NCBI RefSeq assembly: GCF_000422945.1
Contig: NZ_KE383964.1
Location: 124,001-188,000, forward strand
Length of the DNA stretch: 64,000 nt
Direction: 5' to 3'
Origin: Daejeonella oryzae DSM 19973
Lineage (GTDB): Bacteria; Bacteroidota; Bacteroidia; Sphingobacteriales; Sphingobacteriaceae
Shown here: piece after piece, positions 29,408 to 37,018 of the stretch
Layout: each line of letters starts with the position of its first letter
Position numbering within the stretch: the stretch's first letter is position 1
The notes under the pieces: generated by a model
Told to the model about the DNA's origin: nothing
The model's input: the letters and a program-made list of their open reading frames with translations, nothing else
The model's database searches: none
Translations under genes and position numbers: made by a program

Positions 29408-30670
29408 ATGATCTTTTCTATTCGCTTAAAGCTTTCATTAATGATGTTCCTTGAATTTTTTATCTGGGGAGCGTGGTTTGTAACCCTGGGAACTTTTTTA
29501 GGAAAAAATTTAGCAGCTTCCGGAACACAGATCGGCGCTGCTTTTTCTACACAATCATTAGGAGCCATTATTGCACCTTTTATTATAGGTTTAATTGCCG
29601 ACAGGTATTTTAACGCAGAGAAAATACTTGGTATTTTGCATCTTATTGGAGCATTCTTAATGTTTCAAATGTATAATTCAACTGATTTTGGATCGTTTTA
29701 TCCATATGTATTGGGATATATGATTATGTACATGCCAACTCTTGCTTTAGTGAATTCGGTATCTTTTAACCAGATGAAAGATCCTGAAAAGGAATTTTCT
29801 ACTATCAGAGTTTGGGGAACTATCGGATGGATTGTAGCAGGATTATTAATTAGCTTTTTATTTCATTGGGATTCTGCCGAAGGGATTTCTGAAGGGTTTT
29901 TAAGAAATACGTTCATGATGGCATCAATAGCTTCGCTGGTATTGGGCCTGTTCAGCTTTTTCCTTCCTAAAACTCCGCCAAAAGTTAGCAAAGATGAAAA
30001 AGTAAAACTTTCTGATATTGTAGGTTTGGATGCCTTAAAATTATTAAAGGATAAAAACTTTCTGGTATTCTTTATCTCCTCAATTCTTATTTGTATTCCC
30101 CTTGCGTTTTATTACCAGAATGCAAACCCCTTCCTTTCAGATAGTGGAATGGCCAATCCAACAGGTAAAATGACCATCGGCCAGGTTTCAGAAGTATTAT
30201 TTATGCTTCTTCTGCCAGTTTTCTTTAAGCGGTTTGGATTTAAAAGAACTATCCTGGTAGGTATGCTTGCCTGGGTAATCAGATATGTATTCTTTGCTTT
30301 CGGAAATGCAGATGAACTTAGCTTCATGCTGTTACTGGGAATTGCCCTTCACGGAATATGTTACGATTTCTTCTTTGTATCTGGTCAGATTTATACCAAT
30401 TCTAAAGCAGGCGAAAAATTTAAAAGTGCTGCCCAGGGATTAATAACATTAGCCACTTACGGCGTGGGGATGCTGATAGGTTTTTATGTAGCCGGTTTAA
30501 TTACAGACGCTTATAAACTATCTGATACAACTCACGACTGGCAAACAATCTGGTTAATTCCAGCAGCAATTGCCGGTGTGGTTACTATTTTGTTTCTGGT
30601 CTTTTTTAAAAATGAAAAGGAAAATAAGCCGATCGAAGTATTTAAAGAACCAACCATATTAGGTTCATAA
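29408..30670 (+). CDS. MFS transporter of the nucleoside:H+ symporter family
   Basis: This inner-membrane carrier has 420 residues and twelve hydrophobic segments. The start LSLMMFLEFFIWGAWFVTLG and the NSVSFNQMKDPEKEFSTIRVWGTIGWI region are hallmarks of the NupG/XapB-type nucleoside symporter family (PF03825). In Bacteroidota such proteins often lie beside Gfo/Idh/MocA and DUF1080 genes, where they may carry oxidised sugars or glycosides instead of nucleosides. It is the first gene of the rightward operon, divergent from the other oxidoreductase operon. Confidence 0.8.
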   Translation: MIFSIRLKLSLMMFLEFFIWGAWFVTLGTFLGKNLAASGTQIGAAFSTQSLGAIIAPFIIGLIADRYFNAEKILGILHLIGAFLMFQMYNSTDFGSFYPYVLGYMIMYMPTLALVNSVSFNQMKDPEKEFSTIRVWGTIGWIVAGLLISFLFHWDSAEGISEGFLRNTFMMASIASLVLGLFSFFLPKTPPKVSKDEKVKLSDIVGLDALKLLKDKNFLVFFISSILICIPLAFYYQNANPFLSDSGMANPTGKMTIGQVSEVLFMLLLPVFFKRFGFKRTILVGMLAWVIRYVFFAFGNADELSFMLLLGIALHGICYDFFFVSGQIYTNSKAGEKFKSAAQGLITLATYGVGMLIGFYVAGLITDAYKLSDTTHDWQTIWLIPAAIAGVVTILFLVFFKNEKENKPIEVFKEPTILGS

Positions 30671-30732
30671 TAAATGATCAATTGATGATAATAAATAAAG
30701 ATTTGAATCTTTATTGCTGATTAAAGTATTTA

Positions 30733-31629
30733 ATGAAGATGGCATTAAACCACGATCGCCGCAAGGCCATAAAAAACCTGATTGCCGGTACACTTACTGC
30801 GTCTGCAGCAGGCAGTCTAATGTCTTTTATGCCCGAAAAATCAGGTGTTCCGTTTAAAGAAAAGCTAAAAGGAAATATCAATCATTCGGTTTGCCGCTGG
30901 TGTTATAATTTTTTATCGATTGATGAGCTTTGTAATCTGGCAAATGAGATTGGCCTGAAAGGAATTGATCTGGTTGGTCCGGCCGACTGGCCCGTTTTAA
31001 AAAAATACGGTCTTGAATCTACCATGTGTAATGGCGCCGAAATTAACCTAGTTGACGGCTGGAATAATAAAAAGAATCATGCTCAATTAATAAAAAATTA
31101 TTCAGCAATGATTCCGCTGGTGGCTAAAGCAGGATATAAAAACCTGATCTGTTTTAGCGGAAACAGAAACGGCATGGATGATGAAACCGGAATGGAGAAC
31201 TGCAGGGTTGGATTACAGCAAATACTTCCGCTGGCCCTGAAGAATAATGTGGTGATTGTTATGGAACTCTTGAACAGTAAAATTGACCATCCGGATTATC
31301 AGGCTGACCATACAAAATGGGGCGTCGATCTGGCTAAAAAACTTGATTCAGAGAATTTTAAACTTCTTTACGATATTTATCATATGCAGATTGATGAGGG
31401 TGATGTGATCCGAACAATCAGAGAAAACAGTAAATATATCGCTCATTACCATACGGCGGGTGTTCCCGGAAGGCATGAAATTGACGAAACTCAGGAGCTG
31501 AATTATCCCGCCATAATGAAAGCGATTCTGGCGACCGGTTTTAAAGGAACAGTAGCTCAGGAATTTATTCCCGTAAACGAAAATAAAATTGAATCTCTTG
31601 AAAAAGCGGTTGCAATTTGTGATGTCTGA
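30733..31629 (+). CDS. Exported hydroxypyruvate isomerase-like TIM-barrel protein
   Basis: The 298-residue protein resembles hydroxypyruvate isomerase (Hyi) in its core: VCRWCYNFLSIDEL, MCNGAEINLV, VVIVMELLNSK, KLLYDIYHMQIDEG and IAHYHTAGVPGRHEID, with the expected Glu, Asp and His metal ligands. The N-terminus DRRKAIKNLIAGTLTASAAGS looks like a twin-arginine export signal, which true Hyi lacks, so a periplasmic sugar or keto-sugar substrate is more likely than hydroxypyruvate. It lies 62 bp after the transporter and 77 bp before the GMC gene. An alternative ATG at 30739 would shorten it by two residues. Confidence 0.75.
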   Translation: MKMALNHDRRKAIKNLIAGTLTASAAGSLMSFMPEKSGVPFKEKLKGNINHSVCRWCYNFLSIDELCNLANEIGLKGIDLVGPADWPVLKKYGLESTMCNGAEINLVDGWNNKKNHAQLIKNYSAMIPLVAKAGYKNLICFSGNRNGMDDETGMENCRVGLQQILPLALKNNVVIVMELLNSKIDHPDYQADHTKWGVDLAKKLDSENFKLLYDIYHMQIDEGDVIRTIRENSKYIAHYHTAGVPGRHEIDETQELNYPAIMKAILATGFKGTVAQEFIPVNENKIESLEKAVAICDV

Positions 31630-31706
31630 AATCATTAATTAGTATAAAATAACTATATTCAAAATTTAATTTAACCGATTATAAACGTCTAAACAGGATA
31701 ACAAAA

Positions 31707-33386
31707 ATGGCTGATAACACTTATGATGCAATTGTAATAGGATCTGGAATTAGCGGCGGATGGGCAGCTAAAGAACTTACCGAAAGAGGATTGAAAACAA
31801 TCATGCTTGAGCGTGGACGGGATGTTGAGCATATTAAAGATTATGTAAATGCGAATAAGCATCCATGGGATTTTCCCCATCGTGGCGGCCGTACGCAGGA
31901 AATGATCAAAAATTACCCGGTTTTAAAAAGAGATTATCCGCTGAACGAAACCAACCTTGAATTTTGGGCCAACGAAAAAGATAGCCCATATTCTGAAGTA
32001 AAACGGTTCGACTGGTTCAGAGGTTATCAGGTTGGCGGCAGATCATTAATGTGGGGCCGTCAAAGCTATCGCCTGGGTGATATCGATTTTGAAGCGAACG
32101 CAAAAGATGGGATTGCGGTTGACTGGCCAATTCGTTACAAAGATCTTGAAAAGTGGTACAGCCATGTTGAAAAATTTGCCGGCATCAGCGGTTCCCGTGA
32201 TGGAATTAAACATCTTCCGGATGGCGACTATTTGCCACCAATGGATATGAATGTGGTTGAGAAAGATGTGGCGGCCAGAATTAAAGCTCACTATAAAGGT
32301 GATCGCCATATGATTATGGGACGTGTAGCTAATATTACAAAGCCTTTGCAAAACAGAACAAACTGTCAGTATCGTAATAAATGCTGGCTGGGTTGTCCGT
32401 TCGGAGCATATTTTAGCACTCAGTCTTCTACCTTACCGGCTGCAGTTGCAACAGGCAATCTTACTTTAAGGCCTTTTTCTATTGTGACCCGAATCCTGTA
32501 TGATAAGGACACCAAAAAGGCAACAGGAGTTGAAGTTATGGATGCCGAGACAAATAAAACGTATGAATATTATGCAAAAGTAGTTTTTGTGTGTGCTTCT
32601 ACTTTAAACTCTACCTGGATTCTGATGAACTCGGCTACCGATGTATGGGATGGCGGATTAGGAAGCAGCAGCGGCGAATTGGGACATAACCTGATGGATC
32701 ACCATTTCAGGGCAGGAGCCTCAGGCGAAGCTGAAGGTTATGATGATAAATATTATTATGGCCGTCGCCCTAACGGGATTTATATTCCAAGATTTAGAAA
32801 TCTGGATGGAGAGAAGCGGGATTATATTCGTGGTTTTGGTTACCAGGGATCTGCCAGCCGGGATGGATGGGGTCGTGAAATAGCCGAAATGAATATTGGA
32901 GGTGATTTTAAAGATGCTTTATGTGAACCTGGTAATTGGAAAGTAGGAATTACCGGTTTTGGAGAAACGTTACCGTATCATGAGAATAAAATAACCCTTG
33001 ACAAAACTAAAAAAGATAAGTGGGGACTAAATATTTTATCTATCGATTGCGAAATAAAAGATAACGAATTGAAAATGCGCAAAGATATGATGAACGACGG
33101 GAAAGAAATGCTGGAAATTGCGGGATTAAAAAACGTAACCACTTACGATGCCGGATATACCATGGGCATGGGAATTCATGAAATGGGTACTGCACGTATG
33201 GGAAGAGATCCTAAAACTTCGGTATTGAATGGCAATAACCAGGTTTGGGATGCTACCAATGTGTATGTTACAGACGGCTCTGCAATGACTTCGGCTGCCT
33301 GTCAAAATCCTTCATTAACCTATATGGCCATGACTGCCAGGGCAGTAGATCATGCAGTTAATGAATTGAAAAAAGGAAATATTTAA
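31707..33386 (+). CDS. GMC family FAD-dependent sugar dehydrogenase, catalytic subunit with Fe-S cysteine motif
   Basis: A 559-residue flavoprotein. The FAD-binding motif GSGISG is at residues 12-17, and the catalytic pair is probably H491 (GIHEMGTARMG) and N534 (ACQNPSLTYMA). Three cysteines, C220, C226 and C230, have the C-x5-C-x3-C spacing of the [3Fe-4S] cluster of bacterial FAD glucose dehydrogenases. It has no signal of its own. The next gene encodes the small subunit with a Tat-like leader, so the complex is probably exported as a folded pair. Together with the cytochrome c of the divergent operon this matches the make-up of glucoside 3-dehydrogenases. Substrate is not proven; gluconate or glucose dehydrogenase is an alternative. 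Confidence 0.85.
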   Translation: MADNTYDAIVIGSGISGGWAAKELTERGLKTIMLERGRDVEHIKDYVNANKHPWDFPHRGGRTQEMIKNYPVLKRDYPLNETNLEFWANEKDSPYSEVKRFDWFRGYQVGGRSLMWGRQSYRLGDIDFEANAKDGIAVDWPIRYKDLEKWYSHVEKFAGISGSRDGIKHLPDGDYLPPMDMNVVEKDVAARIKAHYKGDRHMIMGRVANITKPLQNRTNCQYRNKCWLGCPFGAYFSTQSSTLPAAVATGNLTLRPFSIVTRILYDKDTKKATGVEVMDAETNKTYEYYAKVVFVCASTLNSTWILMNSATDVWDGGLGSSSGELGHNLMDHHFRAGASGEAEGYDDKYYYGRRPNGIYIPRFRNLDGEKRDYIRGFGYQGSASRDGWGREIAEMNIGGDFKDALCEPGNWKVGITGFGETLPYHENKITLDKTKKDKWGLNILSIDCEIKDNELKMRKDMMNDGKEMLEIAGLKNVTTYDAGYTMGMGIHEMGTARMGRDPKTSVLNGNNQVWDATNVYVTDGSAMTSAACQNPSLTYMAMTARAVDHAVNELKKGNI

Positions 33387-33416
33387 TACGAACCTAACAA
33401 GATTTGATATATTATC

Positions 33417-33992
33417 ATGGATAGAAGAGAAGCCATCACAAAAGTAGGCTGGTTACTTGGAGGTACCATAATTGGTGCCAACCTTTTTCTGGAAATTGGA
33501 TGTACGCCAACTCCGGAAAAAGTAAAAGTAAATGCCTTGTTTAACCAGGATCAGGTTACTTTATTAAATGAAATGGGCGAAACCATACTGCCCGCTACCA
33601 GTACTCCTGGTGCAAAAGAAGCAAATGTTGGAGCATTTATGGCCGTAATGGTTCAGGATTGCTATACCAAAAGAGATCAGAAGATTTTTCTGGAAGGTTT
33701 AGAAAGACTGGATGAGCAATGCCGTAAAGAAAACGGTAAAGCATTTATGGACTGCACGCCTGAGCAACGCACCTCATTTTTCACTAAAGTGGATATAAAA
33801 CAAAAAGCATACATGAAGAATAAAACTCCGGAACAACCTTCACATTATTTCCGGATGATTAAAGAATTAACGCTGTTAGGATTTTTTACATCTGAAGTAG
33901 GCGCCACCAAGGCACTACGTTACATTGCTATTCCAGGAAAATATGATGGAGATATGCCTTATAAAAAAGGCGATCATGCCTGGGCAACCTAA
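33417..33992 (+). CDS. Gluconate 2-dehydrogenase subunit 3 family protein (small subunit of GMC dehydrogenase)
   Basis: This 191-residue protein starts MDRREAITKVGWLLGG, a twin-arginine-like leader with a hydrophobic stretch and a cysteine at residue 29. The rest matches the gluconate_2-dehydrogenase subunit 3 family: LLNEMGETILPATSTPGAKEANVGAF near residue 50 and HYFRMIKELTLLGFFTSEVGATKAL near residue 140. In known systems this subunit is needed for maturation and Tat-dependent export of the GMC subunit. It follows that gene by 30 bp. The cysteine could be a lipid anchor, but the residue three before it is Glu, not ideal for a lipobox. Confidence 0.88.
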   Translation: MDRREAITKVGWLLGGTIIGANLFLEIGCTPTPEKVKVNALFNQDQVTLLNEMGETILPATSTPGAKEANVGAFMAVMVQDCYTKRDQKIFLEGLERLDEQCRKENGKAFMDCTPEQRTSFFTKVDIKQKAYMKNKTPEQPSHYFRMIKELTLLGFFTSEVGATKALRYIAIPGKYDGDMPYKKGDHAWAT

Positions 33993-34040
33993 AATTTTTG
34001 AAACTCATTTAAATAATTAATCACGACTAAACATTAGTAT

Positions 34041-35483
34041 ATGTCTGAAAATAAAACTTCAAGAAGAGATTTTGTTAAAACCGCAGCAATAGCCGCAGCA
34101 GGATTTATGATTGTTCCACGCCATGTTTTAGGCGGTAAAGGTTTTCTGGCTCCCAGCGATAAGCTGTATATAGCGGGAATTGGAGTAGGTGGTAAAGGAC
34201 AATCCGATCTGACAAGTTTTATGAAGGGAGGCAAGGCAAATATTTCAATGTTATGTGATGTGGATGACCGCCGTGCCGCTGCTTCCAGAAAGAATTTCCC
34301 TAAGGCTAAATATTACCAGGATTGGCGGGAACTTTTTGAAAAAGAATCGAAAAACTTCGATGCAGTTTCCATTGCTACCCCGGATCATAATCATGCTGTG
34401 ATTACTATGGCTGCCATGCAAATGGGAAAACACGTATATGTTCAGAAGCCTTTAACCCATGATATTTACGAAGCCCGTATGCTGACTGAAGGGGCAAAAA
34501 AATACAGGGTTGTAACACAAATGGGAAACCAGGGCGCTTCCGGCGATGGAGTAAGACAACTGAGAGAATGGTATAACAACGGGGTAATAGGAGATGTTCA
34601 TACGGTTTATTGCTGGACAGATCGGCCGGTTTGGCCACAGGGGATTCCGTGGCCAGCTAAAAAGGCCGAAATCCCGGCAGGATTGAACTGGGATTTATGG
34701 CTGGGAACAGCTCCTGAAAAAGATTACATTGATAAATTAGTACCCTTTAACTGGCGTGGCTGGTGGGATTACGGCACAGGTGCCCTGGGCGATATGGCAT
34801 GTCATTTAGTAGAAGCACCATTCAGAGTTTTAGGCTTGAATTATCCTACACAAGTTGAAGCAAGTGTTGGAAGCGTGTATGTGGATGAATTTAAAAGAGG
34901 ATATTTTCCAGAAAGTTGTCCTCCTTCTTCTCACGCAATTATGACCTTTGAAAGTAAAACTGCAGGTGGAAAGCCCATTAAGCTTCATTGGATGGATGGC
35001 GGAATACAGCCTGAAAGGCCCGAAGAACTAGGTCCGAATGAAAGAATGGGAGACGGCGGAAACGGCGTTATTTTCATCGGTACCAAAGGTAAAATGATGT
35101 GCAGTACGTATGGCCGCGATCCTAAATTGCTTCCATTATCCCGTACAAATGAGGTGAAATTTAAAGGCAGCATTCCCCTTGTTCCGGGTGGCGAAGATGG
35201 CCATTATACCGAATGGGTAGAGGCTGCAATTGCCGGATATGGAAAAAAGGAATTAAGTTCTGATTTCTCTATTGCAGGCCCGCTCACCGAAACAGTTTTA
35301 ATGGGTAATCTTGCTATTCGCGGATTTGATATACGCAAAGCAAATAGCGGAAACGGATTCTCTTATCCCGGCCGATATATTCAATTATTGTGGGATGGAC
35401 CGAATATGAAAGTGACGAATTTTGATGACGCTAACCAATTTGTAAAACGGGAATACAGAAAAGGCTGGAGCCTGGGAGTTTAA
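34041..35483 (+). CDS. Tat-exported Gfo/Idh/MocA family oxidoreductase
   Basis: A 480-residue protein with an excellent twin-arginine signal, SRRDFVK at residues 7-13, followed by an Ala-rich hydrophobic core. Then comes a Rossmann fold (GIGVGGKGQSD near 46), the QKP version of the family EKP motif at 135-137, and a long C-terminal domain (WWDYGTGALGDMACHL). Tat export implies folding with tightly bound NAD(P) before transport, as in periplasmic glucose-fructose oxidoreductase. In Bacteroidota, proteins of this class take part in periplasmic glycoside oxidation at C3. It is the last gene of the rightward operon and is followed by a terminator. Confidence 0.85.
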   Translation: MSENKTSRRDFVKTAAIAAAGFMIVPRHVLGGKGFLAPSDKLYIAGIGVGGKGQSDLTSFMKGGKANISMLCDVDDRRAAASRKNFPKAKYYQDWRELFEKESKNFDAVSIATPDHNHAVITMAAMQMGKHVYVQKPLTHDIYEARMLTEGAKKYRVVTQMGNQGASGDGVRQLREWYNNGVIGDVHTVYCWTDRPVWPQGIPWPAKKAEIPAGLNWDLWLGTAPEKDYIDKLVPFNWRGWWDYGTGALGDMACHLVEAPFRVLGLNYPTQVEASVGSVYVDEFKRGYFPESCPPSSHAIMTFESKTAGGKPIKLHWMDGGIQPERPEELGPNERMGDGGNGVIFIGTKGKMMCSTYGRDPKLLPLSRTNEVKFKGSIPLVPGGEDGHYTEWVEAAIAGYGKKELSSDFSIAGPLTETVLMGNLAIRGFDIRKANSGNGFSYPGRYIQLLWDGPNMKVTNFDDANQFVKREYRKGWSLGV

Positions 35484-35500
35484 ACTATGATAGCAATGAT

Positions 35501-35550
35501 GCTGACTTTGTCTGATTTAATAAAAATCTGATTTAGTCAGCGTTTTTTTT
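35501..35550 (+). terminator. Rho-independent terminator after the sugar-oxidation operon
   Basis: GCTGACT (35501-35507) pairs with AGTCAGC (35535-35541) and a run of eight T residues follows. A TCTGATTT repeat lies inside the loop. Confidence 0.75.
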
Positions 35551-35567
35551 GAACTGAACTATAAAAC

Positions 35568-36554
35568 TTATTGAACCAGTAAGTTACAGCCCCTTATGTC
35601 GCTGTTATCAAAGCGTCCTAAAATTTCAAAAGTTCCGTCGGGTAAAAGCTTGCCCAGATCCTGCGTGGCAATAAATGAACAGGAATTAAGATTGGCCAGA
35701 TCAATTATATTGATTCCTCCCGTTTGTTCGTATTTTAATAACTCAAGCGGATCATTTGTATCACGAACTAAAACCTGCATCCATGGCGGACAATGGAAAA
35801 TTCCACCTCCTTTTGAATAAGCCTGTGAAAGTAGCTCCGTCATGCCGTATTCCGAATGAATTGAAGGAACGCCAAATCCGTTGCACAAAATTTCGTGAAG
35901 TTCTTCCCTGATCATCTCCTTGCGTTTTCCTTTCATTCCTCCGGTTTCCATTACAATTAACTCAGGGAATTCCAGATAGTGACTTTCAGCAAAATCAAGC
36001 AATGCGTACGTAACCCCGATTAATAATGTCCGGGTTCTGGTTGATTTAAATTCAAATAAAGTTTCTGCAAGTTTTTGGTGATCGTAAAGAAAATACCCGC
36101 TTTTTGGATGACCGCTTTGTTGGATCAGATCATCAACCATAAAAATTAAAGATGATCCTTCACGCTCCTGATATGAGGGTAGCAATGCCAGTATAACATA
36201 CTCCTCTATATTCCCATAAAAAGATTCGAAAGCTTTTAAATAGCTGTTTCTATAGATGGAAAGGTTTGTTACATGATGATTGCTTTGAACAGAACCCGTA
36301 GTTCCTGAACTGCTGAAAGTACATTCAATTTGTTCGAGATTTGAAAGAATAGTATGCGTTTTGAAGAATTCTATTGGCAAAAAAGGGATTTCAGAAACTG
36401 AATGAATCTCTTCAGGATTGATGCCCAGATTTTTTACAAAATCTGAATAAATCTGACAATGAACAGCCTGAAATTTAAAAACTTCAAGAGCCAATTGCCC
36501 AAATTGCTCGTTATTTGAAATTGAAAAAAGTCGATCTGAAGAAATTCCGTTCAC
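35568..36554 (-). CDS. LuxE/PaaK-like acyl-activating protein
   Basis: The 328-residue product has the adenylate-forming loop SSSGTTGS at residues 81-88 and the LuxE-like surroundings IPFLPIEFFKTH and SEYGMTELLSQAYSKGG. LuxE proteins activate fatty acids with ATP and hold them as a thioester. No luciferase or reductase gene lies nearby, so a role in acylating a lipid, polysaccharide or protein is more likely; such orphan LuxE proteins are common in Bacteroidota. The end GRFDNSDIRGCNLLVQ contains one Cys near the C-terminus, which may be the acyl site. It is followed by a short hypothetical membrane protein upstream at 36588. Confidence 0.8.
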   Translation of the reverse strand: MNGISSDRLFSISNNEQFGQLALEVFKFQAVHCQIYSDFVKNLGINPEEIHSVSEIPFLPIEFFKTHTILSNLEQIECTFSSSGTTGSVQSNHHVTNLSIYRNSYLKAFESFYGNIEEYVILALLPSYQEREGSSLIFMVDDLIQQSGHPKSGYFLYDHQKLAETLFEFKSTRTRTLLIGVTYALLDFAESHYLEFPELIVMETGGMKGKRKEMIREELHEILCNGFGVPSIHSEYGMTELLSQAYSKGGGIFHCPPWMQVLVRDTNDPLELLKYEQTGGINIIDLANLNSCSFIATQDLGKLLPDGTFEILGRFDNSDIRGCNLLVQ

Positions 36555-36587
36555 GCTCTAAAGATACAATTCCGGTTTTAGCAATAT

Positions 36588-36947
36588 TTAAATTGTTGAC
36601 GGTTTTATAAAAGCAAGTCGTAAATAATATCCCGAAAGAGCAGAGAACCCCGCTGCTAAACCGCCAATGATTCCTGTAATCAGTAAAACAATAATCCAGT
36701 TAAAAGATGATTGCGGAAGCATTAGTAACTGGCCCACACGGTTAGCCAGCAGATTTTCATTAGGGATGCTTTCTAATAATCCCATTAAAATCCATAAAAG
36801 AAAAATGGCGCCGAATGCGGATGTAAACGCATTGCGTCCGCTGGTTGCTTTCCAGTAAGACATACCTATTGCAATTGGTGCAATAATCCACCATGGAAGA
36901 AAGAATTGCAAAACAAGTGAAATGATGAAAATGAGTATAAAAAGCAT
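36588..36947 (-). CDS. Small integral membrane protein of unknown function
   Basis: I do not recognise a family. The 119-residue product is very hydrophobic with about four predicted membrane segments: residues 1-18, 19-35, 40-62 and 84-110, the last glycine-rich (GIIGGLAAGFSALSG). A single short polar loop, ESIPNENLLANRVGQ, lies between the third and fourth. It sits between penicillin acylase and LuxE-like genes on the same strand, 33 bp upstream of the latter, so the two may be co-transcribed. Confidence 0.65.
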   Translation of the reverse strand: MLFILIFIISLVLQFFLPWWIIAPIAIGMSYWKATSGRNAFTSAFGAIFLLWILMGLLESIPNENLLANRVGQLLMLPQSSFNWIIVLLITGIIGGLAAGFSALSGYYLRLAFIKPSTI

Positions 36948-37018
36948 GGAATGTAATATTAAAGGATTCGTTTAATGATTGCTTGCTGTTAAGGTATTTT
37001 ATTTATTATAAATCAATG

